Source of the DNA: Branchiostoma belcheri
Lineage: Eukaryota; Chordata; Leptocardii; Amphioxiformes; Branchiostomatidae
NCBI RefSeq assembly: GCF_001625305.1
Contig: NW_017802780.1
Span: forward strand, 443,452 to 507,451
Reading direction: 5' to 3'
DNA: 64,000 nucleotides
The translations under genes were made by a program, and so were the position numbers. Each line of letters begins with the position of its first letter. Within the stretch, counting starts at the first letter, position 1. Shown in pieces: positions 31,801-41,759 of the stretch. Under the pieces are notes generated by a model, which ran no database searches, was not told where the DNA came from, and saw only the letters and a program-made list of their open reading frames with translations.

Positions 31801-34800
31801 AAGCCGTCGCAGCCGTTATAAGTTCCCGCTAGAAACAAAAAAGCACGACGTCACGTAACGATTTAATCAGCAAGACTTATGAGAAAGAGATCAATACATG
31901 GCCCAAAAATTAAGAAAAGTGCACCATTTCAGTATTAGATTGATCACCTTTTCACGTCCAGTCACCTCAAGAGCTGATCCTGAAATGCAACAGACAGGGA
32001 ATTGCCGTTTGTACATCATGTAGATGAAGTCAGTCGTTGGTTGCTATTGGGAGTTGATGTTCCCCAAAACACCAAGCAACATTATATGCTTCATGCATTT
32101 TAAGCAATTATACAGCTGGAGTGTCTATTTTCAGTGAGAAAGACAGTAGATCAGAAAGGAGAAAATAAGATTAATAAATGTGGGATACAAAAACAACCTG
32201 AACTAATGTTACCTGTTATGTCTCTTTTAACTGAATCAACTTCACAAGTCCAGAGGCGGTTGGAGTCAGGTTTAATCTGAGAACCAGGAAGACAGACAAC
32301 AGGATAGCAGAAGCGGCTTGATCCTCCACAGATGCAGTTGTCGTGATCAGATGAGCCCCACTGTTCTCCTGGCTGTAAGAAAACATTTAATTTTACTCTT
32401 TTAGCAAAAAAATTTTTAAAAAATCTTACTTTGTCTGGATAGCATTGATACTGTTGATTTTGCGATTTAATGTAGCAAATATAATACAACATGTAGCAAA
32501 TATAATGCAAATTCAGCACGCGGGTCAAGACTTATATATCTTAATCCTACTATTTACTGCTTGCCATTTTCCTTTGATGTTTTTAATCACCTGGCGAACT
32601 CGGAACTAAGAGATCCCAAGTTCAAGTCCTGACATGCCACCGATATTGTGCCCTTGGGGAAGGCACTTTACACTACTTTCCTCACTTAACTCAAGTGAAA
32701 ATGAGTAGTCCTGTTCTGTATTCGTCCTCAGCGTTAGTGGCGGCATAGAATACGTTGATATAACTTGAGCATGTTGTCACCATGTCTAGTCCGAAATGTT
32801 GGCATAAAAATTACCTGGTGGCCTTTACAACCTTTGTTTCTGACAAGTCCGTCGTCAGCTACCCTGCGAAGGTCGAGAGCATTTTCGTCTGCAACAGCAC
32901 GAGTCTCTGCATTATCCGCTATCTCAGGCTCAAGAGCATCTTCTTCTGTGACATTAGTGATATTAGAAGTTACCAAACAATTACCAATGGGTCCTTTGCA
33001 GATCCAAAACGTAAAGTGAAACCTCTTATAGGTCAAATTTGGCCAGAAGGATTTGAATTTGCAACATGTTTATTAGTCAATGTTTTATCTGTTGAATGCA
33101 ACAATGGAAGCCCCTGTGTTTTCATAAGTACATATTTTACAGATAGTGGCAGGGCTGCACATTTTTTTCCAGATGAAAGAGATACTAGCAACAAAGGGAC
33201 AGGCAGTGAATTTTACCGAACTCTAGGGCTTTTTTTAAACTGATTTAAACCCCCTACAAGCGAGATTTAATGTTTGAATCTTTGCTAGATGTGGATAATC
33301 TTAAGAAAACTTATAAAATTTACCCTGCAGTATCTGAAGAAGGCTCTCCTCCAGCATGCTCGAGTTTACGCCGTTCTTATTGTCGTCAGCTACAGTATCG
33401 TCAGCTAACACGGTGTGGAGACAATGAGGACAAATTCTAGTTGGCTGACATATAGTTTTGCAATTCATGTACTTAAATGTAAGGCTAAGCTACACGTTTA
33501 TTGGATATACTATAGAAAAGTCAACCAAAAAGGTATGAATTATTATTTAAACCTCATCAAGAGCATCACTAAGAATGCTTGTAGAATAATCCACTGATAC
33601 CCAAATAAAGTTTCAAATCAATTAATACCATTATTCCACAGGTTAAGAGGTTTGGTTTACAAAGGCAACTATGTCTCAGATTGTTACAGTTCATGTGTTT
33701 CCGTTTTACTTAGACTTGTGCGGTTTATCCAAGGCAGGTTTGTACATTCCACTCCTTAAACTAATTATACTATGCACATGGATGACTGGATGATTTTCCA
33801 TGTAATTACTATACCTTTTGGAAACAATTACTATTATGTAATGATATATGATATGCTCCACAACTCGGCACGTGTCTTGTATTGTCTCTCACAAGACCAA
33901 GCTACGAGTAGAAGTTGGTTGGATTTGACCAGAAGCGACACAATCCAATCCTACACAACATTACCTGTTGAAAAGCCGCCTGGACAGTCCCAGAGACCAT
34001 TGGAGTCACGGGCGATCTCGCAACCAGGAAGGCAGTCAACGTGATAGCAGACACGATATGGTCCTTGGCAGTTACAGTTGTCATGATCAGATGTACCCCA
34101 CTCGTCTCCCTCCTGTAAAGAATAATGGCTATTTCAGCAATCCAATACAATCTGGATAAATCTATTTTCGGAACAACCAACCGTTAACAAATTATAATGG
34201 TTGCTTTCGGATAGTTGCAAGGATATAGCAACACAATATACTACCTAAATAAGATAAAAAGACAATTACTAAGATGGAGAAAAGCTAAATGGCAGCAAAC
34301 TGGCTACTGAATCTTTTGCAGAATTCTACAGTACATGTAGTTCGTGCCTGAGGTGAAGAGCTGGTAAGTATTATAACCTTTAAAATAAGGTGTTTATTCA
34401 CCGAAATGCTGCTTGCCACTAACAAAAAAACATAATTATAAAAGATCAGGCAGACTCAACGTTAAACACATCTTTTAGAATATATCTAGCGCATTGTATT
34501 TTTTAATGGACACATGTTTCACATTACCTGATGGCCTTCACAACCTTTCTTCTTGATAAGTCCTTCATCATCCATCTCGGAGACGGCAGCGTTTTCCTTC
34601 TCTTCTGCAACAGTAAGTAAGGGTCTCTAGATTACCTGCTACCCAATGGTCAAGAGCATCTTCGTTTCATAGTATTGACTATTGTAAATGCTGATTTCAA
34701 TGCCAACATATTTAAAACACAATTTTAATTGTTTTTTAAAACATAATTTCAAAACTACATTAGAAATACATACGTTATTTCAGCTCTTTTTAACATAACT

Positions 34801-35965
34801 TCAAACAGGAGGAATTCATTACTGAGGCTTTCATATGGGATGCAAAAAAGAACTGTCATGATAACTACCTGCGAGTTTATGGAGATCAGAAAGGATATCC
34901 TCCACACTCACCACCACCTGTTGCCTGTCCACGGCAGCAGCTGCTGGAAGGACAATTATTGATATCTTGCTATTTCAAGGGTTTTTATGCAAATCAAATT
35001 GACTGTGTGTCTTAGCATCACCATTATAATGCTTGTTCTATTTAGTGTTTCTTGTCCCATCGCGCTTTTTTTAAGCAATCCTGAAGTCATGTTGTTGCTT
35101 TCCTGAAATCCAGATTGTAGCCATGTATAGTAGGCTGTTGGTGAACATTTTTTTCTCTCTTTTTGGTGTATTAGTTATATAATTTGGTGAATGTGTAACT
35201 TCTTTGAATTATAGTTTCTAACGTTTTTGGCTTTTGTTAAGGACAAACTGTTTTCGACGGTACTACTTTTTGCAACAAACAGCTTTAAAATTGGATTCTT
35301 GTCAAGAGAATTTTTCAAATATCCCCCATTTACGGGAAATGGATGCTGTTGCCATTAACTTAAGATCATCATCATCATTTATTTCGAAGCCTATTAGCCC
35401 TGCAAGGCTAATCATTTAATGATCAAACATTAAAATTACATAATTACATAATCACATACATGGAAAATACAGTGAATACATATAAAAGACATAAATATAT
35501 CAAAACATCAACAATGAACACACAAATCAATATTAACAAATTTAAAAACTATGACTTGAGGCTCATGTGACACTGTTTACGATAGCTTTTACACCTGAAT
35601 AGGTTACTCAGTCTCTTAACGTGATGCGGTAGATCATTCAACAGCAACGATAATTGACAGTTGTTTTATTGAGAAATATCCTTGGCATTCATTGTCATAC
35701 AATTCGCAACGTTCTATAGGATCAAAAATTAAGCTTCATAACAAGAAAAATCATCCATTGCGCTTATTGTTATATCTTTTCAGAGTCTCTACCATGTTGG
35801 ACCTATCGGAACGACGCTGAAAGTTTTGTAACACTTAACAACAGAAAGAAGACTGTTATTTCTCTCTATTGATATTAGAGATGTATAGAGTGTATGAAAC
35901 TTGCCTGAGCAGGTAGCTGGAAGGAGAAGCGCACATCCAAGCAAGATGGCACCGAGAACCCTCAT
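28812..35965 (-). CDS. Gene B: secreted protein, two VWC-like modules, helical region, C-type lectin domain
   Basis: Thirteen minus-strand exons: 35905-35965, 34869-34943, 34528-34604, 33965-34112, 33324-33404, 32815-32945, 32213-32372, 31948-31979, 31463-31828, 30811-30936, 30176-30344, 29197-29631 and 28812-28822. All intron phases agree (1,1,0,1,1,0,1,0,0,0,1,1) and the coding length is 1872 bp (623 residues plus stop). Layout: signal peptide 1-20; two related cysteine-rich modules (about 21-120 and 121-244); predicted helical region about 245-475; C-type lectin domain about 478-615 with EPN (571-573) and WND (602-604). Such lectins are secreted calcium-dependent glycan binders; the natural ligand cannot be read from sequence. 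The start sits in GCCACCATGA, a near-ideal Kozak context. An AATAAA lies at 28615-28620. Confidence 0.82.
29197..29631 (-). CDS. Gene B exon 12: complete C-type lectin domain
   Basis: 435 bp, phase 1-1, donor GTGAGT. One exon holds the whole long-form domain: six cysteines (residues 478, 489, 506, 589, 607, 615), the WFGLND core, EPN (mannose/GlcNAc-type specificity in known lectins) and WND with the calcium-binding Asn-Asp. All calcium-site residues expected for a sugar-binding domain are visible, so it is probably active. Confidence 0.9.
30176..30344 (-). CDS. Gene B exon 11: helical region, third part
   Basis: 169 bp, phase 0-1, acceptor TTTTCACATACAG, donor GTAAGT. It encodes a moderately hydrophobic GLIGGGYSAWITALC stretch then a charged helix ending QQYVDYG, directly before the lectin domain. 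Confidence 0.78.
30811..30936 (-). CDS. Gene B exon 10: helical region, second part
   Basis: 126 bp, phase 0-0, acceptor TTGTCTTACAG, donor GTATGT. It encodes VLFNLLDMVQ and an acidic/amide-rich helix (QQLNEQAGDLEQDMVK). No domain is recognised. Confidence 0.75.
31463..31828 (-). CDS. Gene B exon 9: helical region, first part
   Basis: 366 bp, phase 0-0, acceptor TTTGTTTCTAG, donor GTAGGT. It encodes an alanine-rich hydrophobic segment (ELITAATALAAFAVF, then DVVGVVGF) followed by a heptad-like charged stretch (QLNEIQDQIRELDGKIDGL), suggesting a long helix or coiled coil. The family is not recognised. Confidence 0.78.
31948..31979 (-). CDS. Gene B exon 8: 32-bp microexon
   Basis: Required by phase: exon 7 ends in phase 1 and exon 9 begins in phase 0. 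An excellent acceptor (TCTGTTGCATTTCAG) precedes GA TCA GCT CTT GAG GTG ACT and the exon ends at donor GTGATC in phase 0. It encodes GSALEVTGREK, leading straight into exon 9. Confidence 0.7.
32213..32372 (-). CDS. Gene B exon 7: VWC-like module 2 core
   Basis: 160 bp, phase 0-1, acceptor TTTCTTACAG, donor GTAACA. It encodes PGEQWGSSDHDNCIC, then RFCYPVVCLPGS and RLWTC. Compared with exon 4 the cysteine of LPGC is serine, so disulfide pairing must differ between the two modules. Confidence 0.78.
32585..32810 (+). mobile_element. tRNA-derived SINE in gene B intron (antisense)
   Basis: A decayed tRNA-like head with a B-box-like GTTCAAGTCC, then the body CCGATATTGTGCCCTTGGGG, AGGCACTTTACAC, TTTCCTCACTT and a tail matching the SINE at 59706-59960. 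The CCTTGGGNAAGGCACTT core recalls the conserved V domain of V-SINEs. Its end lies within a few bases of the exon 6 donor. Confidence 0.78.
32815..32945 (-). CDS. Gene B exon 6: start of VWC-like module 2
   Basis: 131 bp, phase 1-0, acceptor AATGTCACAG, donor GTAATT. It is an acidic stretch ending in DDGLVRNKGCKGHQ. It is 54 bp longer than its paralogue exon 3. A SINE lies almost against its donor (see 32585-32810). Confidence 0.76.
33324..33404 (-). CDS. Gene B exon 5: helical linker of module 2
   Basis: 81 bp, phase 1-1, pyrimidine-rich acceptor ending GTGTTAG, donor GTAAAT. It encodes ADDTVADDNKNG then SMLEESLLQILQ. It is supported by phase match and resemblance to exon 2. Being symmetric it could be skipped without breaking the frame. 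Confidence 0.62.
33965..34112 (-). CDS. Gene B exon 4: VWC-like module 1 core
   Basis: 148 bp, phase 0-1, acceptor TCTTTACAG, donor GTAATG. It encodes EGDEWGTSDHDNCNC, then RVCYHVDCLPGC and GLWDC. The C-x-C pair, the W before it and the later cysteines recall the N-terminal half of von Willebrand type C domains. Paralogous to exon 7. Confidence 0.78.
34528..34604 (-). CDS. Gene B exon 3: start of VWC-like module 1
   Basis: 77 bp, phase 1-0, acceptor CTGTTGCAG, donor GTAATG. It ends in DDEGLIKKKGCEGHQ, giving the first cysteine of the module. It is paralogous to exon 6 (...DDGLVRNKGCKGHQ). Confidence 0.78.
34869..34943 (-). CDS. Gene B exon 2: helical linker of module 1
   Basis: 75 bp, phase 1-1, acceptor TCCTTCCAG, donor GTAGTT. 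It encodes an Ala-rich start and VEDILSDLHKLA, an amphipathic helix-like segment. It resembles exon 5 (33324-33404, ...SMLEESLLQILQ), so the duplicated module appears to include this exon. Confidence 0.7.
35375..35700. repeat. Old repeat fragment in gene B intron 1
   Basis: Begins with ATCATCATCATC and TTTATTTCGAAGCC, followed by an AT-rich stretch; it looks like a retroelement tail but the family is not identified. Weak call. Confidence 0.35.
35905..35965 (-). CDS. Gene B exon 1: signal peptide, GC donor
   Basis: ATG at 35963-35965 in GCCACCATGA. It encodes a classic signal peptide: MRVLGAILLGCALLLP with cleavage expected near ATCS-A. The exon ends TCAG followed by GCAAGT, so intron 1 must use a GC-AG donor with otherwise perfect consensus; phase 1 matches exon 2. 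A TATA-like ATAAAA lies near 36025, or an acceptor-like TGTTTTAG near 35988 could mark an upstream untranslated exon. Confidence 0.78.
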
Positions 35966-36221
35966 GGTGGCTCTTCTCTCTAAAACAGAGCATAACAATT
36001 GTGAATAACACTGCTTGTCAGCGTTTTATGTGACTTTCTTTGACTTCCGAGCCTTTTATCATTCATGGTAGAGCCTCAGCTACACATTGTATTTATCTCT
36101 TTTTTTTAAATTCAAAACACAATTTCAGTCGAAACCCGTTATAAGTACTTTCACACGTGATAACAGCTGTATCAAGCATATCGCATTATTTCGCAACAAA
36201 AAGAAAGGTATAGATCCTCTC

Positions 36222-36392
36222 TAGTGATTCTTCTTCTAGTGAATTAATGAGATAAGGGGTCGCTAGCTCATTAATTCCCTAGATAGAAAACAAGAATTCT
36301 TCTTCTAGTGAATTAATGAGATAAGGGGTCGCTATCTCATTAATTCACTAGATAGAGAACTCTTCTCTAGTAAATTAATGAGATAAGGGGTC
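36222..36392. repeat. Tandem hairpin repeat (about 74 bp, 2.5 copies)
   Basis: The unit contains a perfect palindrome: 20-base arms starting TCTAGTGAATTAATGAGATA at 36304-36323 and mirrored at 36333-36352 around AGGGGTCGC. A slightly diverged copy is at 36235-36284 and half a copy at 36365-36390. Confidence 0.85.
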
Positions 36393-36728
36393 TGTGAGCT
36401 GAGGAGAAACATCCTGGTACCTGCCCTAAGAATAGTCAAGGAAGGAGGTAAGAGAGGAATGATTGTTGAGAACAAACTGGTCATCGAAAGCAAACAGTAC
36501 GAACAATGGGAGATTCCTCGAAGATGGCTGCAGGACGAGTCTACAAATGGAACTGCTTCAGATCCTGTAAGAGAGGAAGGCGGGCAAGAATTAGAACCAG
36601 CTAAAAGCAGACGCAGACCTACAGAAAATGTGACAACCCAACCCGGCCAAGAGCTGACAAACTCACCACGCAAACAAGAAGTATCTTACCGATACCAACT
36701 TACCTACAGACAGCGAAAAGGAACTTAA
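36393..36728 (+). pseudogene. L1/Tx1 ORF1 C-terminal fragment
   Basis: The frame gives RRNILVPALRIVKEGGKRGM then VENKLVIESKQYEQWE, matching the end of the RNA-binding fold of L1/Tx1 ORF1 proteins (A+..G+.a.l..D+L.i.g..Y pattern), followed by a polar tail. The fragment lacks its N-terminus. Confidence 0.6.
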
Positions 36729-37206
36729 GGCCACGGAGAGGCAGGAAAAGATGAGAACTGTTGATAATCAAAGATAAAGCTTCAAAGACAATGTAAGTGC
36801 CTGATGGAAAAAAGTACCACAACCGTGTAAGTTTTAATGCTTTTCAATTAAAGACACAAAGAAATTCTGAAGAAATTTGAAAGTTGTGTTGACTATTACG
36901 CACTGCTAACCTATCAACTCTTACTCCCTTTTACAATTTTGTCTTTTTCCTTCATACACATTTGATTACAATATTTTGTTTTGATCATCGAAATGTATGT
37001 CCACTTTATTTTGTTTCATTATCATTGTTGCTATAAGTTATGATTAACGTTACTTTTATTGTTATCACTTTATTTATTATCATCATTATTGTTATTATTT
37101 GTATTATTTCATTTTATACGTATTTTGTTTACACTTTTGCTATTGTAAATCTAGATCAATCAAGCTCAAAGGGAATAGTTAAAGCAAGGTTTTTAACCCA
37201 TACTAA

Positions 37207-37971
37207 ATGACAAATCTTAGAATAACTCTCATAACATTAAATGTAAGAGGGATCAGTAACTACTTCGAAGGAAGGAAAATTCAGGTGGCCACATGGTAAA
37301 AATGTAGACATAGTCTTTCTACAAGAAACCTTTTCAAGAAAAGAAAATGAGAAACAATTTTCAGTCATGGCACAACTCACGAGAAAGGAGTAATGATTAT
37401 TATTATTATTATTATCTAATCCAAATGTGAACACAGATTTCGAACAGATAATTCTTGATCCAAACGGTAGATATATTATGGCAAACGGTAAAGTAAACAA
37501 TAATGATGTAAGTCTAATTAACCACTTCTCACCAAACAAGAGGACAAAACAAATGAAATTCTTTAAAGAAATAAACAAACTAGCTCAGGAAAACGCCAGT
37601 GGGACAATTCTAATCGGAGAGGACTGTAATAATTCCCTCACGAAATTAGATAAAACAGGGGAAAGACCCTTTGATGACAAGGATTCTGCAATTAAGGATT
37701 TGAACTAAACTGTTTATTGAATTTCTTGAATTTAGTTGATGTGTGGAGAGAAAAAAATCCAGATAGTCGACAATATACTTGGCAAAATGACGGTATAAAA
37801 TGCATGTTAGACTACTGGTTTGCACCTTATAACTTAGTGCACTTAAGTGAATGCAGCATTGATGTAGCGCCTGTCCCTGATCATAGAGCCGTGATTGTGA
37901 CTACCGAATCCCCACTCCAAAAGAGAGGGCCAGGTTTTTGGCGCTTCAACAACTCATTGTTAGAAGATTAA
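37207..37971 (+). pseudogene. L1/Tx1 ORF2 endonuclease, frameshifted
   Basis: Starts MTNLRITLITLNVRGISNYF (the N-terminal endonuclease strand with catalytic Asn), then a VFLQET segment in another frame, then 37427-37708 with ILIGEDCNNSL (decayed GDFN) and 37717-37971 with LDYWF and PDHRAV (the catalytic DH). Several frameshifts and stops; non-functional. Confidence 0.8.
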
Positions 37972-39049
37972 ACTTTTAATACACAAATGATAAATTTACT
38001 CTCAAACCTCAAGAATAATTAAACAAGAAGATACCCAAAAGCCAGGTCTGCAATGGGAAATAATTAACCCTATCTAGACCGGGCTTTTAATAGTTTTATG
38101 GGCTTCGTGGGACGGGAGTGGGGGTGTGTGGCTCATTCGCCCCCCCCCCCCGCCCTCAGAACTCGCGAACGGTATATCGTATGACCACCAAATTTTCAGA
38201 GGTTGGTGTTCTAGCAAACGATTATCATAACTACAATTTTGATGTCGTTATAAAGTAATATGACGTCATTATAATGTCATTAATGTGATTTCATTGGCCA
38301 AAACCGTATAGATAGGTGAGTCCCTAAAAACTCAATGGTATACAACGTGACTTTAACAAAAAGTGTTTATAATAGAATATTAGGATGTCCTAACTTAAAG
38401 ACTAATGTTGCCCATAGCAACACCAGTGACGTCATGCATATTTGTGACGCGCCGATTTGAGGCATAAGACATGGTCACGGAGAATCTCAATAGTTTACAC
38501 AAAAGCGGTCCAATCAGCCATATAAATGTGTCTTTGAGTTGTCCTATAGCTCCTGCAGTGCAACCGGAGAATTATACTTCTGCGAGAAACGAGATTTATC
38601 GAGTTAAAATTTATGCATATTCACAAAGTTTTCAATGGTTTCCGCCATTGTTTTCAAGCCAAAATACGCACCAAAAGTGGGTTTTGAGGTGTCCGCTTAG
38701 GAGGCGAGGCACAGCTGTTTCCGGGTCGCGCTACCAACGCGACGGCAGTGTACGGGAGTAGTAGTAAGCATCCTCTGACAGCGTTTATGAAGTAACGATT
38801 TAACATTAAGTTCAAGAAAGTGAGGCTAAAACACTGGGCTTTTAGCGATAACCACACCATAGGGTGTTTGTGACTGATTAGCCCAAGGGCACGAACTTGC
38901 AATAAACTTATTACAAAATGTATTATCGAAGAGCAAGTTTAAAATTGCGTCATACTACTCATAGGATTGACCGCAAGTTTCATTATAGAAAATTTCCCGT
39001 CAAAAGTGGGCATTGTATATACTCTTAACAGAGCAGAGTGCTTCTTGCG

Positions 39050-40750
39050 TTATTGGAATGACGCAAACGTTAAGGTGCGTCATACGAATGACACAGTTTT
39101 ATCACAAAAAGGTTTCCTGTCAAAAGTGGGTAAAGTATACTCACCACCGTTCAACTCAACTTTGCAGCAGGGAGCCAACACCCAGAAAAGTGGCCGTTGG
39201 CTCCCCTAGCAACACATAGAAACCACTTTTGACCCCGGTGTCCACAGATTTTGCCCATTGGTCGAAAATTGTCTCCTGTCCACCCAGTGTTAAAACATTT
39301 GCAGGAGGGGTTCTGCTAGGCCAGGTGAGGGGTTGTCTGGAAATCAGGGATTTGTATTGTAGCAGATGACCAACTGGTTCAATTTCAAAAGCATTTCTCG
39401 TGTCTGGAAAACGCGTACGCTTCAGGAATTTACATTTTAAGAATTTCACCCATAGCATCTGTTTGATTAAAAGCAAAATTTGAAATATTCACTGCCCAAT
39501 TATAAGAAAGAGTTGTTAATTTGCTGGAGACTACAGACACTAAATTTTAAACTAGTTACTAGTATATTATCAGAGCTCCTAGTCAGAAATTCCAGTCTAC
39601 GAATGACACTGTTTCACCACAGTAAGGCTTCCTGACAAAAGTTGGCGTGGTATCTACCCTTAACAGAGCATACTTGAAAGTGCATCATTGGAATGACAGT
39701 TTACCACGGCAGAACCTTTTCTATTTATTTATTTTCTTTATTGTTTGATTCAGGCAAAGCCCATAGACAACATAGACAACACAAAATACATAAATTTAAA
39801 AATACAATGTCTAGAATAAAAGGAACGGGGTCTATTTAAGGTTCTATGAATTTAGGCACGGAATAATACTCTTAACAGCCCAAACTTTAAAGTGCGTCAT
39901 ACAAATGACACTGTTTCACCACAGCAAGGCTTCCTTTAAAAAGTTGGCGTGGTAAGTACTCTTAAAAGAACATGCTTGAAAGTGCGTCATTGGAATGGCA
40001 CAGTTTACCAAGTGCGTCATTGGAATGACACAGCTTACCATGGCAGAATTTTTTCTATGAAACTAGGTACGGAATATACTCTTAATAGACCAATCTTTAA
40101 AGTGCGTCAAGCGAATGACACTGCTGTTTCACCACAATAAGTCTTCCCGTCAAAAATTGGCGTGGTATGTACTCTTACAGCGCATACTTGAAACTGCGTC
40201 ATTGGAATGACACAGTTTACCACGGAATAATTTTTTCTATGAAATTAGACACGGAAAATACTCTTGATAGACCAATCTATAAAGTGCGTCAAACTAATGA
40301 CACTGCTTTTTCACCACAATAAGGCTTCCCGTCAAAAGTTGAGGTGGTATACATTCTACAGCGAATATTGGAATGACACAGTTTACAACGACAAAATTTT
40401 TCCTATGAAATTAGGTACGAAATATACTCTTAACAGCCCGATCTTTAAAGTGCGTGAAACAAATGACACAGTTTCACCACAGCAAGGCTTTCCGTCAAAA
40501 GTTGGCGTGGTAGATACTCTTAACAGAGCATAATTGAAAGTGCGGAGTTAACCACGGAAGAATTTTTTCTATGAAATTAGGCACGAAATATACGCTTAAG
40601 CCCAAACTATGAAGTGCGTCATACGAATGACACAGTTTCACCAGAGTAAGGCTTCCCGTCAAAAGTAAGTTGGAGTGGTATATAATCTTGAGAGCGCATA
40701 CTTGAAAGTGCGTCATTGGAATGACACAGTTTACCACGGAAGAATTTTTC
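39050..40750. repeat. Tandem repeat core, 165-200-bp dimeric unit
   Basis: Each unit has two related halves, both containing AAAGTGCGTCATNNGAATGA and CACAGTTT(C)ACCAC, then TATACTCTTAACAG. Half A continues AGTAAGGCTTCCCGTCAAAAG; half B continues GAATTTTTTCTATGAAATTA. Repeats recur at about 39903, 40106, 40296, 40461 and 40624. Confidence 0.8.
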
Positions 40751-40987
40751 ACAGTGGTAAAATTCGGGCATGGATCAGGTTGATCAGATGATATAATGTA
40801 ACAAATTATATATGATTAGTAAAAGATGACTTTTGAAGTTCTCTTCGAGTATTATTTTAGGGTTGAATGTCACGAGGTTTATAAACTTGCATGTTGGGGA
40901 CAAAGCCATGGAAGAGATTTTGAATAAAATTATCTAATTAAGTTAAAATGTACTTTTGTGTCTTATGGCAGCTTTTTGAAAAGCACT

Positions 40988-41477
40988 TGTTTTGGAGATC
41001 GGCACAAATTTGTCAAAATAACAACGGAAGTCTTATGTAAGACTGTCTGGGGTCCAAACGGACCCCAGCCATGTATTTGCACTTTTCTACACACCAAATT
41101 GTTCGGATGTCCTCAATATGTCTTCAAGGAAGCATTATTACTTCAATAGTATGCAGTTTGCCAAGTAACCTCAACCTCAGGAATTAGGTTATCAGGTTCT
41201 CAGAGGTTTGACAATTTGACAATCATATGAGGTCAAAGGTAAACCCCATGTTCATGCCTGCAGGCCTCATCCTATTTTTGCATAAATTATGATAATGAGT
41301 TGGGATTTTTAACACTTAATCATGCCAAAATATACCTCTTACTATGATTAATCAATACATGTGTAAAGATCACTGAAAGAATACAAAAAGGAATATACAT
41401 TTGAAAGAAACCAAATGGGGTCCATTTGGACCCCGTTCGGGCATTAACGTCACAAAAAAAGTTCGGGTGTTTGAGGG
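40988..41477. mobile_element. Short TTAA element, family 2, copy 3 (left-truncated)
   Basis: Matches the right 490 bp of the copy at 10823-11444 in the same orientation, ending GTTCGGGTGTTTGAGGG with TTAA at 41478-41481. The left end is missing. Confidence 0.82.
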
Positions 41478-41759
41478 TTAAACAATGTTTGCCGAAAAAC
41501 AAGACATGACTTGTGCTCGGAAACCGGAAAATGATCGTCCTTCTGAGCGAAATTTTTAAAAATCAGTGGTTTAACATAAACATCTAACATGAAAAGGATG
41601 TAAACACGATAATTTTATCTTAATTTGACGAAATTTACCCTTAAATACTATTTGTTCATTTTCAAATGTTTTACGGGTAGTCTAAAACAGGCCAAAATAG
41701 CGTCTTGTAACCCGATACTTTCTTGAACGCGCCTAGCAATGGGAAAGAATGCCGTAGTG

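Larger units (their letters stand above)
36393..38050 (+). mobile_element. L1/Tx1-type LINE, ORF1 end plus ORF2 endonuclease region
   Basis: Plus-strand LINE 5' portion: the C-terminal part of ORF1 (36393-36728), a spacer (36730-37200), and ORF2 starting at 37207 with an AP-type endonuclease in broken frames to about 37980. Sequence then meets the piggyBac-like copy at 38068; no clear ORF2 continuation was found beyond it. Confidence 0.75.

Noticed and set aside
32782..33243. 153-codon plus frame
   Set aside because: It overlaps gene B exon 6 on the opposite strand and a SINE; the minus-strand exon has splice sites and a paralogue.
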